The notes under the pieces: generated by a model
Seen by the model: only the letters and a program-made list of their open reading frames with translations
The model's database searches: none
What the model was told of the DNA's origin: nothing
Assembly: GCA_964647545.1 (NCBI GenBank)
Contig: CAZYHS010000018.1
Location: 1 to 40,544 of the forward strand
Direction of reading: 5' to 3'
Origin: CAZYHS01 sp964647545
GTDB taxonomy: Bacteria > UBA10199 > GCA-002796325 > 1-14-0-20-49-13
DNA: 40,544 nt
Shown: piece after piece, positions 1 through 7,538 of the stretch
Position numbering within the stretch: position 1 is the first letter of the stretch
How the letters are laid out: every line of letters starts with the position of its first letter
Made by a program: the position numbers and the translations under genes

Positions 1-150
1 AAAAGAAAGGGCATCTTCCGCTCCCGAACAATCGCCGGCAGTATCGGTCAAATAATAATAGCCGTTATAATCACCCGAGGCGCCACCACCGCTGCCTCCG
101 CAGGAAGCAAATAGCGATGCGACAGCCAAAACACAAAAAAGTTTTTTCAT
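1..150 (-). CDS. N-terminus of a small lipoprotein, cut by the window edge
   Basis: Reading down from an ATG at 150, the frame stays open to the edge (50 codons). It begins MKKLFCVLAVASLFASCGG, a lipoprotein signal peptide: two lysines, a hydrophobic stretch, then Leu-Phe-Ala-Ser before the acylated cysteine, and a Gly/Ser-rich linker. A GAGG Shine-Dalgarno core lies just upstream. The part after the linker (YNGYYYLTDTAGDCSG) is Tyr/Gly-rich and matches no family I recognise. The gene follows the aminopeptidase gene on the same strand after 65 bases. That gap holds only a weak GCCT/AGGC hairpin with a T run, so the two may be cotranscribed. The C-terminus and function cannot be judged. Confidence 0.7.
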   Translation of the reverse strand, partial: MKKLFCVLAVASLFASCGGSGGGASGDYNGYYYLTDTAGDCSGAEDALSF

Positions 151-215
151 GAAGCGCCTCATAACACATCTGGCATGCACCTTTCAAAATAAAAAACGGG
201 CCTATGCCAAACAGG

Positions 216-1301
216 CTAGAGAAACTTTCCGTTCTTTCTAACGAGCTTGCCGTCGAAATAGACTTCGCCGCCGCCGAACTCGGGGCGCTGAATGTGGACC
301 AAATCCCAATGGATCGCGCTGTTGTTGCCGTTTGGCGCGTCGTCATAACTTTGACCGAAGGCCATGTGAATTGAACCGTCGATTTTTTCGTCGAAAAGAG
401 TGTCGCGCATCGGTCGCGTTATCTTTTCGTTCACGCCGATCGCAAATTCGCCGATAAAACGGGCCCCTTCATCGATATCGAAAACCTTGTTAAGCTCTTT
501 TTCATTGCCTGTTTCGCACGTAATTTTTTCGGCGTAACCGTTCTTAAAGGTCGCGGTAATTCCGGTAAAAACCTGCCCGCGATGAATGGCCGGCGCGTTG
601 AATTTAATTGTGCCGTTCACAGAATCTTTAATCGGTGCGGTGTAAACCTCGCCGTCGGGGACGTTCAATTTACCGTCGCAAATCACGGGGGGCATTCCTT
701 TTATCGAAAGGCTTAAGTCGGTTCCGTCGCCTACGACGCGAACGCGGTCGGTCTTTTTCATCAGCTTCGCAAGCTCGTTCATCTTGCGCGACATTTTTTT
801 ATAATCAACTAGGCAGACATTGAAAAAATAATCGGTAAAATCACTGTGAGGCATCTGCGCCATTTGAGCAAAGGAGAGACTTGGCCAGCGCAATACGCAC
901 CAGCGAGTTTTTCGCATTCTTCTCACCGTGTGGACCGGATGCGAATAGAGCTTTGTAAAACGATCGACATCCTTTGAAGGGACCTTCCCCATTTCAAACG
1001 GATTATCGCTGCCGTTAATGCCGAGATAACAATCCATTTTGTCCATCAGCTCACAATGAAGCTTTGCATAACTTTTGACCTGATCGTCACAGGCGCCGTT
1101 CATTGCACCTTTGAGCAGACGCTCGTCGTGAAAAACCCAAAATGGGGTGGCACCTCTGGCAACGCAGCCGGCGATGAGATTTTCTATCAGCGGCATCGTC
1201 GACGAGCCCTTCCATTCGATATAGAGGGTCTCTCCGCGTTTGATTTGAAGCGAATAATCAAGCAGCAGGTCGGACAGTTTTTTTACTCTGGGGTCGTTCA
1301 T
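216..1301 (-). CDS. M29-family (thermophilic type) metallo-aminopeptidase
   Basis: 361 residues, near the usual size for peptidase family M29 (AmpS/AmpT/PepS). Family features are visible in the C-terminal half: a PDGEVYTAP segment, whose Glu is the first metal ligand in the family, then GEFAIGVNEKITRPMRDTLFDEKIDGSIHMAFG-type sequence carrying further ligands, and a final HWDLV segment supplying His and Asp ligands. These enzymes bind two metal ions in the cytoplasm and remove N-terminal residues from short peptides, so peptide turnover is the likely role. There is no signal peptide. The ATG at 1301 has only a poor Shine-Dalgarno. The start lies 61 bases from divergent thiL, so the two promoters must share that gap. 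The family call is firm; the substrate is unknown. Confidence 0.85.
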   Translation of the reverse strand: MNDPRVKKLSDLLLDYSLQIKRGETLYIEWKGSSTMPLIENLIAGCVARGATPFWVFHDERLLKGAMNGACDDQVKSYAKLHCELMDKMDCYLGINGSDNPFEMGKVPSKDVDRFTKLYSHPVHTVRRMRKTRWCVLRWPSLSFAQMAQMPHSDFTDYFFNVCLVDYKKMSRKMNELAKLMKKTDRVRVVGDGTDLSLSIKGMPPVICDGKLNVPDGEVYTAPIKDSVNGTIKFNAPAIHRGQVFTGITATFKNGYAEKITCETGNEKELNKVFDIDEGARFIGEFAIGVNEKITRPMRDTLFDEKIDGSIHMAFGQSYDDAPNGNNSAIHWDLVHIQRPEFGGGEVYFDGKLVRKNGKFL

Positions 1302-1362
1302 AGTTTTGCTTTACTAGTCGCGGTGCGTGGGCTAGTCAATTAATTATTAATCTCTCAAGAAA

Positions 1363-2364
1363 ATGAAAGAGTTCGAACTCATAAAGAAGATCGCCTCGGC
1401 GGCATCGCAGAAGACTAAGAATGTGCCGCTCGCAATAGGCGACGACTGCGCCGAGTTTCTGGCGTCATCGTCGGGGGCATCGGGACGGTTTATCGTAACG
1501 GCCGACGCCCTTTTTGAAGATGTCCATTTCAAAAAGGCTTTCACCTCAATGCGTTCGCTCGGCAGAAAATCTCTAGCCGTAAATTTGAGCGACATCGCCG
1601 CGATGGGCGGAACTCCGCTTTTTCACCTTATAACCATCGGCATTCCTCAGGGATTTGGCGAAAAAGAAATAGAGGAATTTTTTGCCGGCGTCGAAGACGT
1701 CGCACGCGACTTTTGCTCAACTCTCGTCGGCGGCGACACCTGCAAAAGCCGTTCGGGACTCAACGTTTCAATCACCGCCATCGGCGCGTCGCCGGAGAAC
1801 GGCATTTTAAAACGCTCCGGCGCAAAACCGCACGACGCGGTCTATGTTAGCGGAACTCTCGGCACATCTGCTTTGGGTCTGGAATTTCTCGGTTCAAAGA
1901 ACAGGACCGAACACGCGCAATTTTTCATAAAACGCCACAACGAAGTCGAGCCGAGAGTGGAATTCGGCAAGTGGCTTGCAGAGACGGGCTGCGTTTCGGC
2001 AGCGATCGATATCAGCGACGGGCTTGCGCAGGACGCCGGACACATTTGCGAAGAGAGCGGTGTTGGAATCGACATCTTTTCTTCCGCCCTGCCGCTCGAC
2101 GAAAAATTCGTCAACGCCGCGGCAATGATCGGCAAAGATCCGCTAAGGTTGGCGGTGTGCGGCGGAGAAGACTACGAAATTCTCTTCACGGTAAAATCCG
2201 AAAAACAATCTTTGTTTGAAAAGCTGCTCAAGGTCGCCGCGCCTTCGTTCAAGCACCGAGTTACAAAGATCGGTGAAGTTACAAAAGGCGGCGGCGTAAC
2301 GGTTTTCGACATGTCGGGCGCAGCCATCCAAATGGACAGCGGCGGCTTTGAACACCGATTTTAG
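1363..2364 (+). CDS. thiL: Thiamine-monophosphate kinase
   Basis: 333 residues, the normal ThiL length. It phosphorylates thiamine monophosphate to thiamine pyrophosphate with ATP, the last step of cofactor synthesis. The PurM/ThiL-type fold is recognisable from GDDCA (residues 26-30; usually GDDAA), the NLSDIAAMGG segment, LVGGDT, and the C-terminal DISDGLAQD and GGEDYEILF motifs that bind Mg-nucleotide. The ATG at 1363 leaves the family N-terminus intact, although the Shine-Dalgarno upstream is weak. The stop codon overlaps by 4 bases that of the convergent gene ending at 2361. A yjbQ gene, a family with reported secondary thiamine-phosphate synthase activity, lies 2.3 kb away on the other strand. 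Confidence 0.93.
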   Translation: MKEFELIKKIASAASQKTKNVPLAIGDDCAEFLASSSGASGRFIVTADALFEDVHFKKAFTSMRSLGRKSLAVNLSDIAAMGGTPLFHLITIGIPQGFGEKEIEEFFAGVEDVARDFCSTLVGGDTCKSRSGLNVSITAIGASPENGILKRSGAKPHDAVYVSGTLGTSALGLEFLGSKNRTEHAQFFIKRHNEVEPRVEFGKWLAETGCVSAAIDISDGLAQDAGHICEESGVGIDIFSSALPLDEKFVNAAAMIGKDPLRLAVCGGEDYEILFTVKSEKQSLFEKLLKVAAPSFKHRVTKIGEVTKGGGVTVFDMSGAAIQMDSGGFEHRF

Positions 2365-3407
2365 CGCCTTAAAGTGCGACGCATGTTTTCAACGGTGGGC
2401 GGTAATTTGGAGTTGACGGCTGTCGGAGGAATTTCTGTATCTACCCTTGGCGGAACCCTATTTTCTATAGTGACGACCCCGGTCCCTTCGATCTTAGCAG
2501 ACCCCAGCTCATCGTTTATCACATGACTTTGAATGATAAATTTTTGCGTGGTCGTTTTACCGTTATCAAGGGGCGTATTAAGTTTATTCATCGGCGGCTT
2601 GGCCTTTTCGAGGGCGCTTCCAATCCATCTTTCGGGGGCGCCGCGCGTGTTGAATTTCGCTCCGGAATTATCTAGGAAAGTGCACAGCGATTCCCAGTCC
2701 TCCATGATCTGTCCTTTGAAACTGACCGTCAGGTCGGCTTCGTTATCGCTGACCTTTTTAAAATAAACTTCGTAAGGCACGTCGGCGATCGACACTTTCA
2801 AAACGCATTCGAACATGCTCGACTTGGCCAGAAATCCGCTGATGTCGGTCGCGACCTTGGCGTTTCCTTTTATCACACCGACGTCGGCGTTAACGTCGCC
2901 GCCCAAACTTATGTGATACTTCACGCTGTAGGCGTCGCCGCCGCCGCTGAAAGAATAGTTGACCACCACCACCGCATCGATGCTGATCTTTCTTCGGGTG
3001 ACCTGCCTTGTCTCTTCGTCATCGTCGGTTAATACACCGGACTGATTTTCGTCATCTCTAGCTTCGCCGTCGTCTGCCAGCACACCTCCGGCCGGAGTTC
3101 CTCTGGGGCGGGTCGGCAAACCTGCCGGCGCTTCATCGGCGCCATCGTCATCGCCGGCAAGCCCGTCTTCACCGGCCTCTTCATCGCTTGCTCGGCCACC
3201 TGATGCCGCCTGCGGTCTCGTCTCTTGCTCGTCGCGTTCGACAGCCCCGTCATCGACGTCCGACGATTCATCTTGGGCATTTTGTTCGGCCCTTCCGGCA
3301 GTCGGGGGGTCTGTTTGAGCCGGCTCGTCCTCTTGGGCAAACGCAGAGCCGAAGCTGACAAGGACGAACGTCAAAAAGACAGCCGCTATGGTTTTAATAT
3401 TTATCAT
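2361..3407 (-). CDS. Exported protein with acidic low-complexity N-terminal region, unknown function
   Basis: 348 residues. Residues 1-25 form a Sec signal peptide ending SAFAQ, with cleavage probably after FA. Residues 26 to about 140 are low-complexity and rich in Asp, Glu, Ala and Gly, an unstructured acidic linker. The remaining 200 residues have alternating hydrophobic patterns expected of beta-strands (KISIDAVVVVNYSF) and match no family I know. The protein should be periplasmic or exposed at the surface. It is the last gene of a run with yjbQ and the RuBisCO-like gene (10-base gap), but nothing in it suggests a metabolic role, so the operon link may be incidental. Its stop overlaps that of thiL by 4 bases. 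The Shine-Dalgarno before 3407 is weak. Confidence 0.75.
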   Translation of the reverse strand: MINIKTIAAVFLTFVLVSFGSAFAQEDEPAQTDPPTAGRAEQNAQDESSDVDDGAVERDEQETRPQAASGGRASDEEAGEDGLAGDDDGADEAPAGLPTRPRGTPAGGVLADDGEARDDENQSGVLTDDDEETRQVTRRKISIDAVVVVNYSFSGGGDAYSVKYHISLGGDVNADVGVIKGNAKVATDISGFLAKSSMFECVLKVSIADVPYEVYFKKVSDNEADLTVSFKGQIMEDWESLCTFLDNSGAKFNTRGAPERWIGSALEKAKPPMNKLNTPLDNGKTTTQKFIIQSHVINDELGSAKIEGTGVVTIENRVPPRVDTEIPPTAVNSKLPPTVENMRRTLRR

Positions 3408-3417
3408 TGGAGCCCGT

Positions 3418-4698
3418 TCATTTTGGCGAAAAATATCTCAAAGCTTCGGCTAACTCAATGTGGTCTTTTGCCCAATCCCACAATGCAACGTCGCGGCTAA
3501 TTGCCTCCCAAGCCTGCCGCAAACTCTTTGCGCCCCCCAACGGGCCCATTGGATGACCGAACACCCCTCTTCCGGGAACGAAACCGAAATCGGGGCTTTT
3601 TAGTTTGTCGTGAACCGTAGCGAGAGTGCCGGCCCAGTCGCTTCCCCCCGGTGTAGGGAGCGCCCGTTTGATATGGCCGAGTTCGTTTGTGCACATTTTC
3701 ACGTTCTGTAAAACCTCGTCGTCGGTCGTTTTCATCCGTTCGCCAAACCCCGGCATGATAATAATGTCGCAACCGGAAATGCGCTGGAGCTTGGTCAGCA
3801 GCTCGCTCGAAATTCCGTGAAACGGCAGCCTCGACATGGGTGCGATGCAGTCAAAATGAGCGACGATAGGGACTGAAGCATGTTTTCTTAACATGCGAAC
3901 CGCCGAAAGCCCCACCGCCATAACGTTCACCATGACCATCCCCGCCCCTTCGCGTACGGCCGTGTCGTGCTGGTGCAAAAGGCGATCGACCTCGTCGGTG
4001 ATGTTCGCCAGAAATATCTTTTTTTCTTTTGTTTCGATCTCGGCTTTTTTGGCTTCCGCTCGGCAGAGACGACAGCGTTCTGCAAGCGGCGACCATGAAA
4101 CGTCGGCCAGCATTTCGTCATCTTTGGCTATGTCCAAACCGCCGCGCCACGCCTCTCCGGCAAGGCTTGCAAAATCCCGCGGAGAGAGGCCTATGTTAGG
4201 CTTAACAACGCCGATAAAAATCGGGCGGTCTTTGACGCCGAGCAGCTTTCTGACGCCGTCGATGCCAAACTGTGGGCCGCTAAACTGTTCGAGAAAGTTC
4301 TTTGGGAATTCAAGGTCGGTAAGTTTTATTGTCGTTATGCCGTGCGAGAAAAAAGCCCCTTCGCCTGCAGCCGCCGTAAGAATATTGGGGATTCGCGGAC
4401 CGAAATTTATGTGCGGGTGGGCGATTTTCACTTCGCACCAAGCAAGCCCCTTTTGTCTCGGGTCGATCCCGCGGCCGGCAATTTCGGCGCTGCTTTGAAG
4501 AACTTTCAGATCGATTATCTTTGCGCCGTGCTTTGGGCGAAAATCCTCTTCGAACCCGATCCGCTTCCATTGCGCGGTGCTTTGCTCCTGACACAGCGAC
4601 TCGGCAGCCGACCGAGGATCTATTGTAGTTTCGAAAAAATAGGTTTCGACGATGTAATCATCCAGCCTGATATTTTTATCGGCCCAAAAAGAGCTCAT
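3418..4698 (-). CDS. RuBisCO-like protein (form IV-type large-subunit homologue)
   Basis: 426 residues, with a RuBisCO large-subunit N-terminal domain and TIM barrel. The metal-centre motif GGLDIAKDDE (186-195) keeps the lysine that becomes carbamylated in RuBisCO (K192) and the Asp-Glu pair. K166 in GVVKPNIGL matches the catalytic lysine of strand 1, and H281 matches RuBisCO His294. The second lysine of the KPK motif is Asn168. The loop-6 region reads MPGFGERMK, with no clear match to the carboxylase loop-6 lysine or to His327. It should therefore perform an enolase, isomerase or decarboxylase-type reaction on a sugar-derived substrate, not CO2 fixation. A GGAG Shine-Dalgarno precedes 4698 and the start overlaps the yjbQ stop by 4 bases. 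No methionine-salvage genes are nearby, so that role is not supported. Confidence 0.85.
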   Translation of the reverse strand: MSSFWADKNIRLDDYIVETYFFETTIDPRSAAESLCQEQSTAQWKRIGFEEDFRPKHGAKIIDLKVLQSSAEIAGRGIDPRQKGLAWCEVKIAHPHINFGPRIPNILTAAAGEGAFFSHGITTIKLTDLEFPKNFLEQFSGPQFGIDGVRKLLGVKDRPIFIGVVKPNIGLSPRDFASLAGEAWRGGLDIAKDDEMLADVSWSPLAERCRLCRAEAKKAEIETKEKKIFLANITDEVDRLLHQHDTAVREGAGMVMVNVMAVGLSAVRMLRKHASVPIVAHFDCIAPMSRLPFHGISSELLTKLQRISGCDIIIMPGFGERMKTTDDEVLQNVKMCTNELGHIKRALPTPGGSDWAGTLATVHDKLKSPDFGFVPGRGVFGHPMGPLGGAKSLRQAWEAISRDVALWDWAKDHIELAEALRYFSPK

Positions 4699-5129
4699 TT
4701 GAATTCTCCGGTTAGCGTGACAAAAATCTCGCGGTTGTTTCTGGGCCCGTCGAGTTCAACGAAAAAAATAGATTGCCAAGCGCCGAGGGCAAGCTCTCCT
4801 CCGGTTACTGGGATCGTCTCGCCGGCTTTCAAAAAGAGCGCCATTAAATGGGCATGTGCGTTGTTCCTGCCGTCCACGGTCGAGCGGTTGTGTTCATAGT
4901 CGGCGTCCGCCGGAAAGGCCTTCTCAAGAAACGACACCATGTCGTTTTGAAGACGAACGCACTCTTCGTTAATACAAATCGCGCAAGTCGTGTGTCTGCT
5001 GATAATCGAGGCGCATCCGTTTTGAAGCCCGTGTTTTAAAACGACCGCGCGCAAACTATCCGCGACGTTGTAAAAACCGAGCGGCTTATCGGTGGAGAGC
5101 GTTATTTTATCCTGTTTGACCTCAAGCAT
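4695..5129 (-). CDS. yjbQ: YjbQ/UPF0047 family protein
   Basis: 144 residues, a full-length UPF0047 protein. Conserved motifs are HTT (46-48) in the segment RHTTCAICINEE, NAHAHL (90-95), LGAWQ (115-119) and ELDGPR (125-130) with Arg133. The histidines and Glu are the conserved surface of the family. Members have been reported to possess weak thiamine-phosphate synthase activity, but the physiological role is not settled. It is first in the minus-strand run, overlapping the RuBisCO-like gene by ATGA, so the two are probably translationally coupled. A GATATA box lies roughly 15 bases upstream of the ATG with no clear Shine-Dalgarno. thiL nearby makes a thiamine-related role possible but not shown. 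Confidence 0.88.
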   Translation of the reverse strand: MLEVKQDKITLSTDKPLGFYNVADSLRAVVLKHGLQNGCASIISRHTTCAICINEECVRLQNDMVSFLEKAFPADADYEHNRSTVDGRNNAHAHLMALFLKAGETIPVTGGELALGAWQSIFFVELDGPRNNREIFVTLTGEFK

Positions 5130-5210
5130 GCCAAGGCGTGATATATCGGCAAGCGGCGGCGATTTCCAGCGATATTTTGGTTGAAACTAATAGGCCGGCT
5201 TGTGTCGTTA

Positions 5211-5282
5211 AATTCTGTTAGGTCAGTTGAGTCGGTTATTTCGGTTAACCGACTAGACGAAAACAACCAACCCAACAGAATT
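5211..5282. repeat. Nested inverted repeat between divergent genes
   Basis: Outer arms AATTCTGTT (5211-5219) and AACAGAATT (5274-5282) are perfect complements, and pairing continues inward with a few mismatches (GGT..GTTG against CAAC..ACC). Inside is a second dyad, GTCGGTT (5231-5237) and AACCGAC (5247-5253), containing the palindrome GGTTAACC. The element is about 72 bases long and sits in the 233-base gap between divergent yjbQ and the IPT lipoprotein gene. It has no T run, so it is not a standard terminator. It could be a dispersed palindromic repeat, a MITE-like remnant or a regulatory hairpin. No second copy was noticed in the window. Confidence 0.6.
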
Positions 5283-5374
5283 AACCATCCCCCTGTCATC
5301 TCAGATTAGCGCCGGCGGGCTCCAAAAATAAAAGGTTTGATTTTGAAGCGACAGTTGGGTTAGTGCCGCTTTCA

Positions 5375-5752
5375 ATGCGCAGATCAATAGCTATTGCCGC
5401 GCTTTTTATTTTGACCGCGTGCGGTTCGACGGGCCCCGTTTTTGACCCGACCGTCGTTACCGACGCTCCTCCATACGTCAGCAGAATCGACCCGACAAGC
5501 GGCAGCATAGGCGACACGGTCACCATCTACGGCTACGGTTTTTCAAGCGAAATCATCAGCAACATTGTCAGTTTTGGAGACGAAGCGGCAGCCGCCGACA
5601 GTTACGAATTTTTGATCCCCCAGCTCGCGGCAGACGAACTCGAAAAAATCACGGTCGTCGTCCCCGACGGTCTGACCTCGGGCGACCACGACATCGCCGT
5701 TCTGGTTTTTGAAAACGTCAGCAACGCAGATGTGACCTTCACGGTTAAATAG
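5375..5752 (+). CDS. Lipoprotein with one IPT/TIG domain
   Basis: From the ATG at 5375 the protein is 125 residues, beginning MRRSIAIAALFILTACGS, with a textbook lipobox (Leu-Thr-Ala-Cys). After a short linker comes a single IPT/TIG immunoglobulin-like domain, recognisable from PPYVSRIDPTSGSIGDTVTI and YGYGFS, with the usual ending on a beta-strand. Such domains bind protein or carbohydrate; here the product should be anchored in a membrane facing the periplasm. A GTG at 5363 would add four residues (MPLS); 5375 is preferred because it gives a cleaner signal peptide. Neither start has a strong Shine-Dalgarno. It precedes the amgK-like gene by 7 bases, so the three plus-strand genes probably form an operon. 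Confidence 0.8.
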   Translation: MRRSIAIAALFILTACGSTGPVFDPTVVTDAPPYVSRIDPTSGSIGDTVTIYGYGFSSEIISNIVSFGDEAAAADSYEFLIPQLAADELEKITVVVPDGLTSGDHDIAVLVFENVSNADVTFTVK

Positions 5753-5759
5753 AGGCCGC

Positions 5760-6833
5760 ATGAACGAAAAATATCAATCCCTTTTGAATCTCGCCGGAAT
5801 AAAATCGGAGCTCCACGAAATCGTGAAACTCCACGGAGACGCAAGCTACAGAGTCTATTACCGCGCCACGCTCAAAGACGGCAAAACGTTCATCGTGATG
5901 CAAATGCCAGAAGGAAAGTCCAGCGCAAGTGAAGAGATCTCGAACTTCAAAGGAGATATCGGCGAAATTCCATTCATTAATGTTCAGAAGTTTCTAAAGG
6001 ACGCCGGATTGCCGGTGCCCGAAATTTTTGCGTGGGACCCAAGCCTTAAACTTATGCTGCTTGAGGACCTCGGCGACACGATGATGTTCAAAACGGTTAT
6101 CGATGCAAACGACGAAATCCGCATGGGCTGGTATAAAAGAGCGATCGAGCTACTTTGCGAGTTTCAAAAAAATACCGCCTCTCATGGAAACAAAAGCTGC
6201 ATCGCACTTCAAAGGTCGTTCGACCCTACCCTCCTCGATTGGGAGTTCGATCATTTTCGAGAATATCTGATTGAAGAGAGGCTCGGTAAAAAAATCGACG
6301 CTGCCGACAAGGCCAAATTTGAAAAAGTCACGCGTAACATCACCAAAAAAATTGAAAAGATCCCGTACCTGCTAACGCATCGCGATTTCCAAAGCAAAAA
6401 CCTTGTCGTCACCGGAAAAGACAGGCTCGCCATCATCGATTTCCAAGACGCTCTAATGGGGCCGTTCGTTTACGATCTTGTCGCGCTGCTTCGCGATTCG
6501 TATGTCGCATTGACTTGGGCGCAGGTCGAAACTCTGCTCGAATATTACCGAAAAATATCCGCCGCCTCAAAAGCTATGACCACCAGCGGGATCGACATTG
6601 AAAGCTACCCCATCATCGAAAGTTTTAACATGGTCACGCTGCAGCGCAAAATGAAGGACGCGGGGCGCTTCGTCTATATCGACAGAGTGAAAAAGAACCC
6701 CAACTTTCTGCAATACATTCCGACCACACTTGAATACTTGAAGCAGGCATTTTCTATTGCCGGAAAAACAGAGCCTGAAGTCGCCGAACTTTTCGAAATG
6801 CTAAAAAAATATGTGCCGGAGTTTTCTTCATGA
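5760..6833 (+). CDS. amgK: AmgK-like anomeric sugar kinase (aminoglycoside phosphotransferase fold)
   Basis: 357 residues, the usual AmgK size. The nucleotide-binding segment GDASYRVYYR (26-35) matches the G-DAS-R-Y-R pattern of the family, and the catalytic loop HRDFQSKN (207-214, Asp209 as base) with IDFQDA (226-231, Mg-binding Asp) is intact. AmgK phosphorylates N-acetylmuramate and N-acetylglucosamine at C1 during peptidoglycan recycling. The next gene is a MurU-like nucleotidyltransferase overlapping it by ATGA, the same pairing as in pseudomonads, which makes AmgK much more likely than an antibiotic kinase. An AGAGG Shine-Dalgarno lies before 5760. The sugar specificity is inferred from the pairing. 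Confidence 0.85.
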   Translation: MNEKYQSLLNLAGIKSELHEIVKLHGDASYRVYYRATLKDGKTFIVMQMPEGKSSASEEISNFKGDIGEIPFINVQKFLKDAGLPVPEIFAWDPSLKLMLLEDLGDTMMFKTVIDANDEIRMGWYKRAIELLCEFQKNTASHGNKSCIALQRSFDPTLLDWEFDHFREYLIEERLGKKIDAADKAKFEKVTRNITKKIEKIPYLLTHRDFQSKNLVVTGKDRLAIIDFQDALMGPFVYDLVALLRDSYVALTWAQVETLLEYYRKISAASKAMTTSGIDIESYPIIESFNMVTLQRKMKDAGRFVYIDRVKKNPNFLQYIPTTLEYLKQAFSIAGKTEPEVAELFEMLKKYVPEFSS

Positions 6834-7528
6834 AAATCGAACGGGCAATGATACTTGCGGCTGGGTTTGGCACTCGACTTAGGCCTTTGACAGACACAAC
6901 CCCGAAGCCGCTCATTATGATTGGGAGCGAGCCCATCATCGTTCGAAATTTAAAACTTCTTAAAAACGCCGGTGTAAAAGAGGCTTGCATAAACATTCAC
7001 CACCTCGGAGCAAAGATCAAAAAAGAACTCGGCGACGGAAAAAAATTCGGCATTAAAATAATTTACTCGAACGAAAAAAAGATTCTCGGCACCGGCGGCG
7101 GCATAAAAAGGGCCCAGCCTTTTTTGAAAAAGGGGCCCTTCTTTGTCGTTAACGCCGACGTGTTGATAGATATCGATCTTAAAAAAGTGGCGGCAAGACA
7201 CGCGGCAAAAAAGACCTCCGCCACAATGGTTCTAAGAAAATTAAGAACGGGCGAAAAATATGCGGCAATAAGCGTTTCAAAGGATGGCTGCGTGACCTGC
7301 TTTGGAGAAGGAAAGTTCATGTTCACCGGCGTGCAAATTCTTGAGCCGGTCATCTTTGAATATCTCAAAAAACCGTCATGTCTTATCAAGGACGGCTACA
7401 AAAAAATGCTCTCCGACGGGCTTTGCGTCACGGCGTTCGTTCATAGCGGCTATTGGAACGACGTCGGTACTTTCGAACGGCTCGAAGCCGCACGGCGCGA
7501 CATTAGAAAAATATCAAAATTAGAATAA
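6830..7528 (+). CDS. murU: MurU-like nucleotidyltransferase (N-acetylmuramate-1-phosphate uridylyltransferase)
   Basis: 232 residues, about the size of MurU and shorter than most hexose-phosphate nucleotidyltransferases. The signature AAGFGTRLRPLT lies at residues 10-21 and is followed by TPKPL with the active-site lysine; NADVLID supplies the metal-binding Asp, and WNDVGT is near the C-terminus. MurU converts MurNAc-1-phosphate to UDP-MurNAc, so recycled sugar enters the wall pathway after MurA and MurB. The partner kinase is directly upstream with a 4-base overlap. The gene contains a strong hairpin at 7108-7140. It ends 10 bases from convergent larC. A generic sugar-1-phosphate nucleotidyltransferase is the alternative. 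Confidence 0.83.
   Translation: MKIERAMILAAGFGTRLRPLTDTTPKPLIMIGSEPIIVRNLKLLKNAGVKEACINIHHLGAKIKKELGDGKKFGIKIIYSNEKKILGTGGGIKRAQPFLKKGPFFVVNADVLIDIDLKKVAARHAAKKTSATMVLRKLRTGEKYAAISVSKDGCVTCFGEGKFMFTGVQILEPVIFEYLKKPSCLIKDGYKKMLSDGLCVTAFVHSGYWNDVGTFERLEAARRDIRKISKLE
7105..7140 (-). terminator. Hairpin inside murU that reads as a terminator on the minus strand
   Basis: AAGGGCCC (7108-7115) can pair with GGGCCCTT (7133-7140), and between them CTTTTT pairs with AAAAAG around a tiny loop. Read on the minus strand the stem is followed at once by five T residues, so it has the form of an intrinsic terminator for transcripts running on from larC, whose stop is 400 bases upstream. On the plus strand no T run follows. 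The bases also encode murU residues around KRAQPFLKKG. Confidence 0.4.
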
Positions 7529-7538
7529 GCGGTGCAAT

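Noticed and set aside
1135..1155. TGGCAC on the plus strand in the aminopeptidase gene as a sigma-54 promoter
   Set aside because: The -12 element is not TTGC at the right distance and it faces antisense inside a gene.
3418..4698. A true CO2-fixing RuBisCO large subunit
   Set aside because: The second lysine of the KPK motif is Asn168 and the loop-6 lysine is not evident; no small subunit, phosphoribulokinase or other Calvin-cycle gene is present.
3893..4899. Long open frames on the plus strand opposite the RuBisCO-like and yjbQ genes
   Set aside because: They mirror the codon pattern of the strongly conserved minus-strand genes, have no ribosome site and no recognisable domain.
5102..5299. 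A 65-residue minus-strand protein upstream of yjbQ
   Set aside because: It overlaps the yjbQ start and consists mostly of the translated inverted repeat; no ribosome site.
5760..6833. Aminoglycoside resistance kinase
   Set aside because: The N-terminal GDASYRVYYR pattern and the overlapping MurU-like gene point to AmgK.
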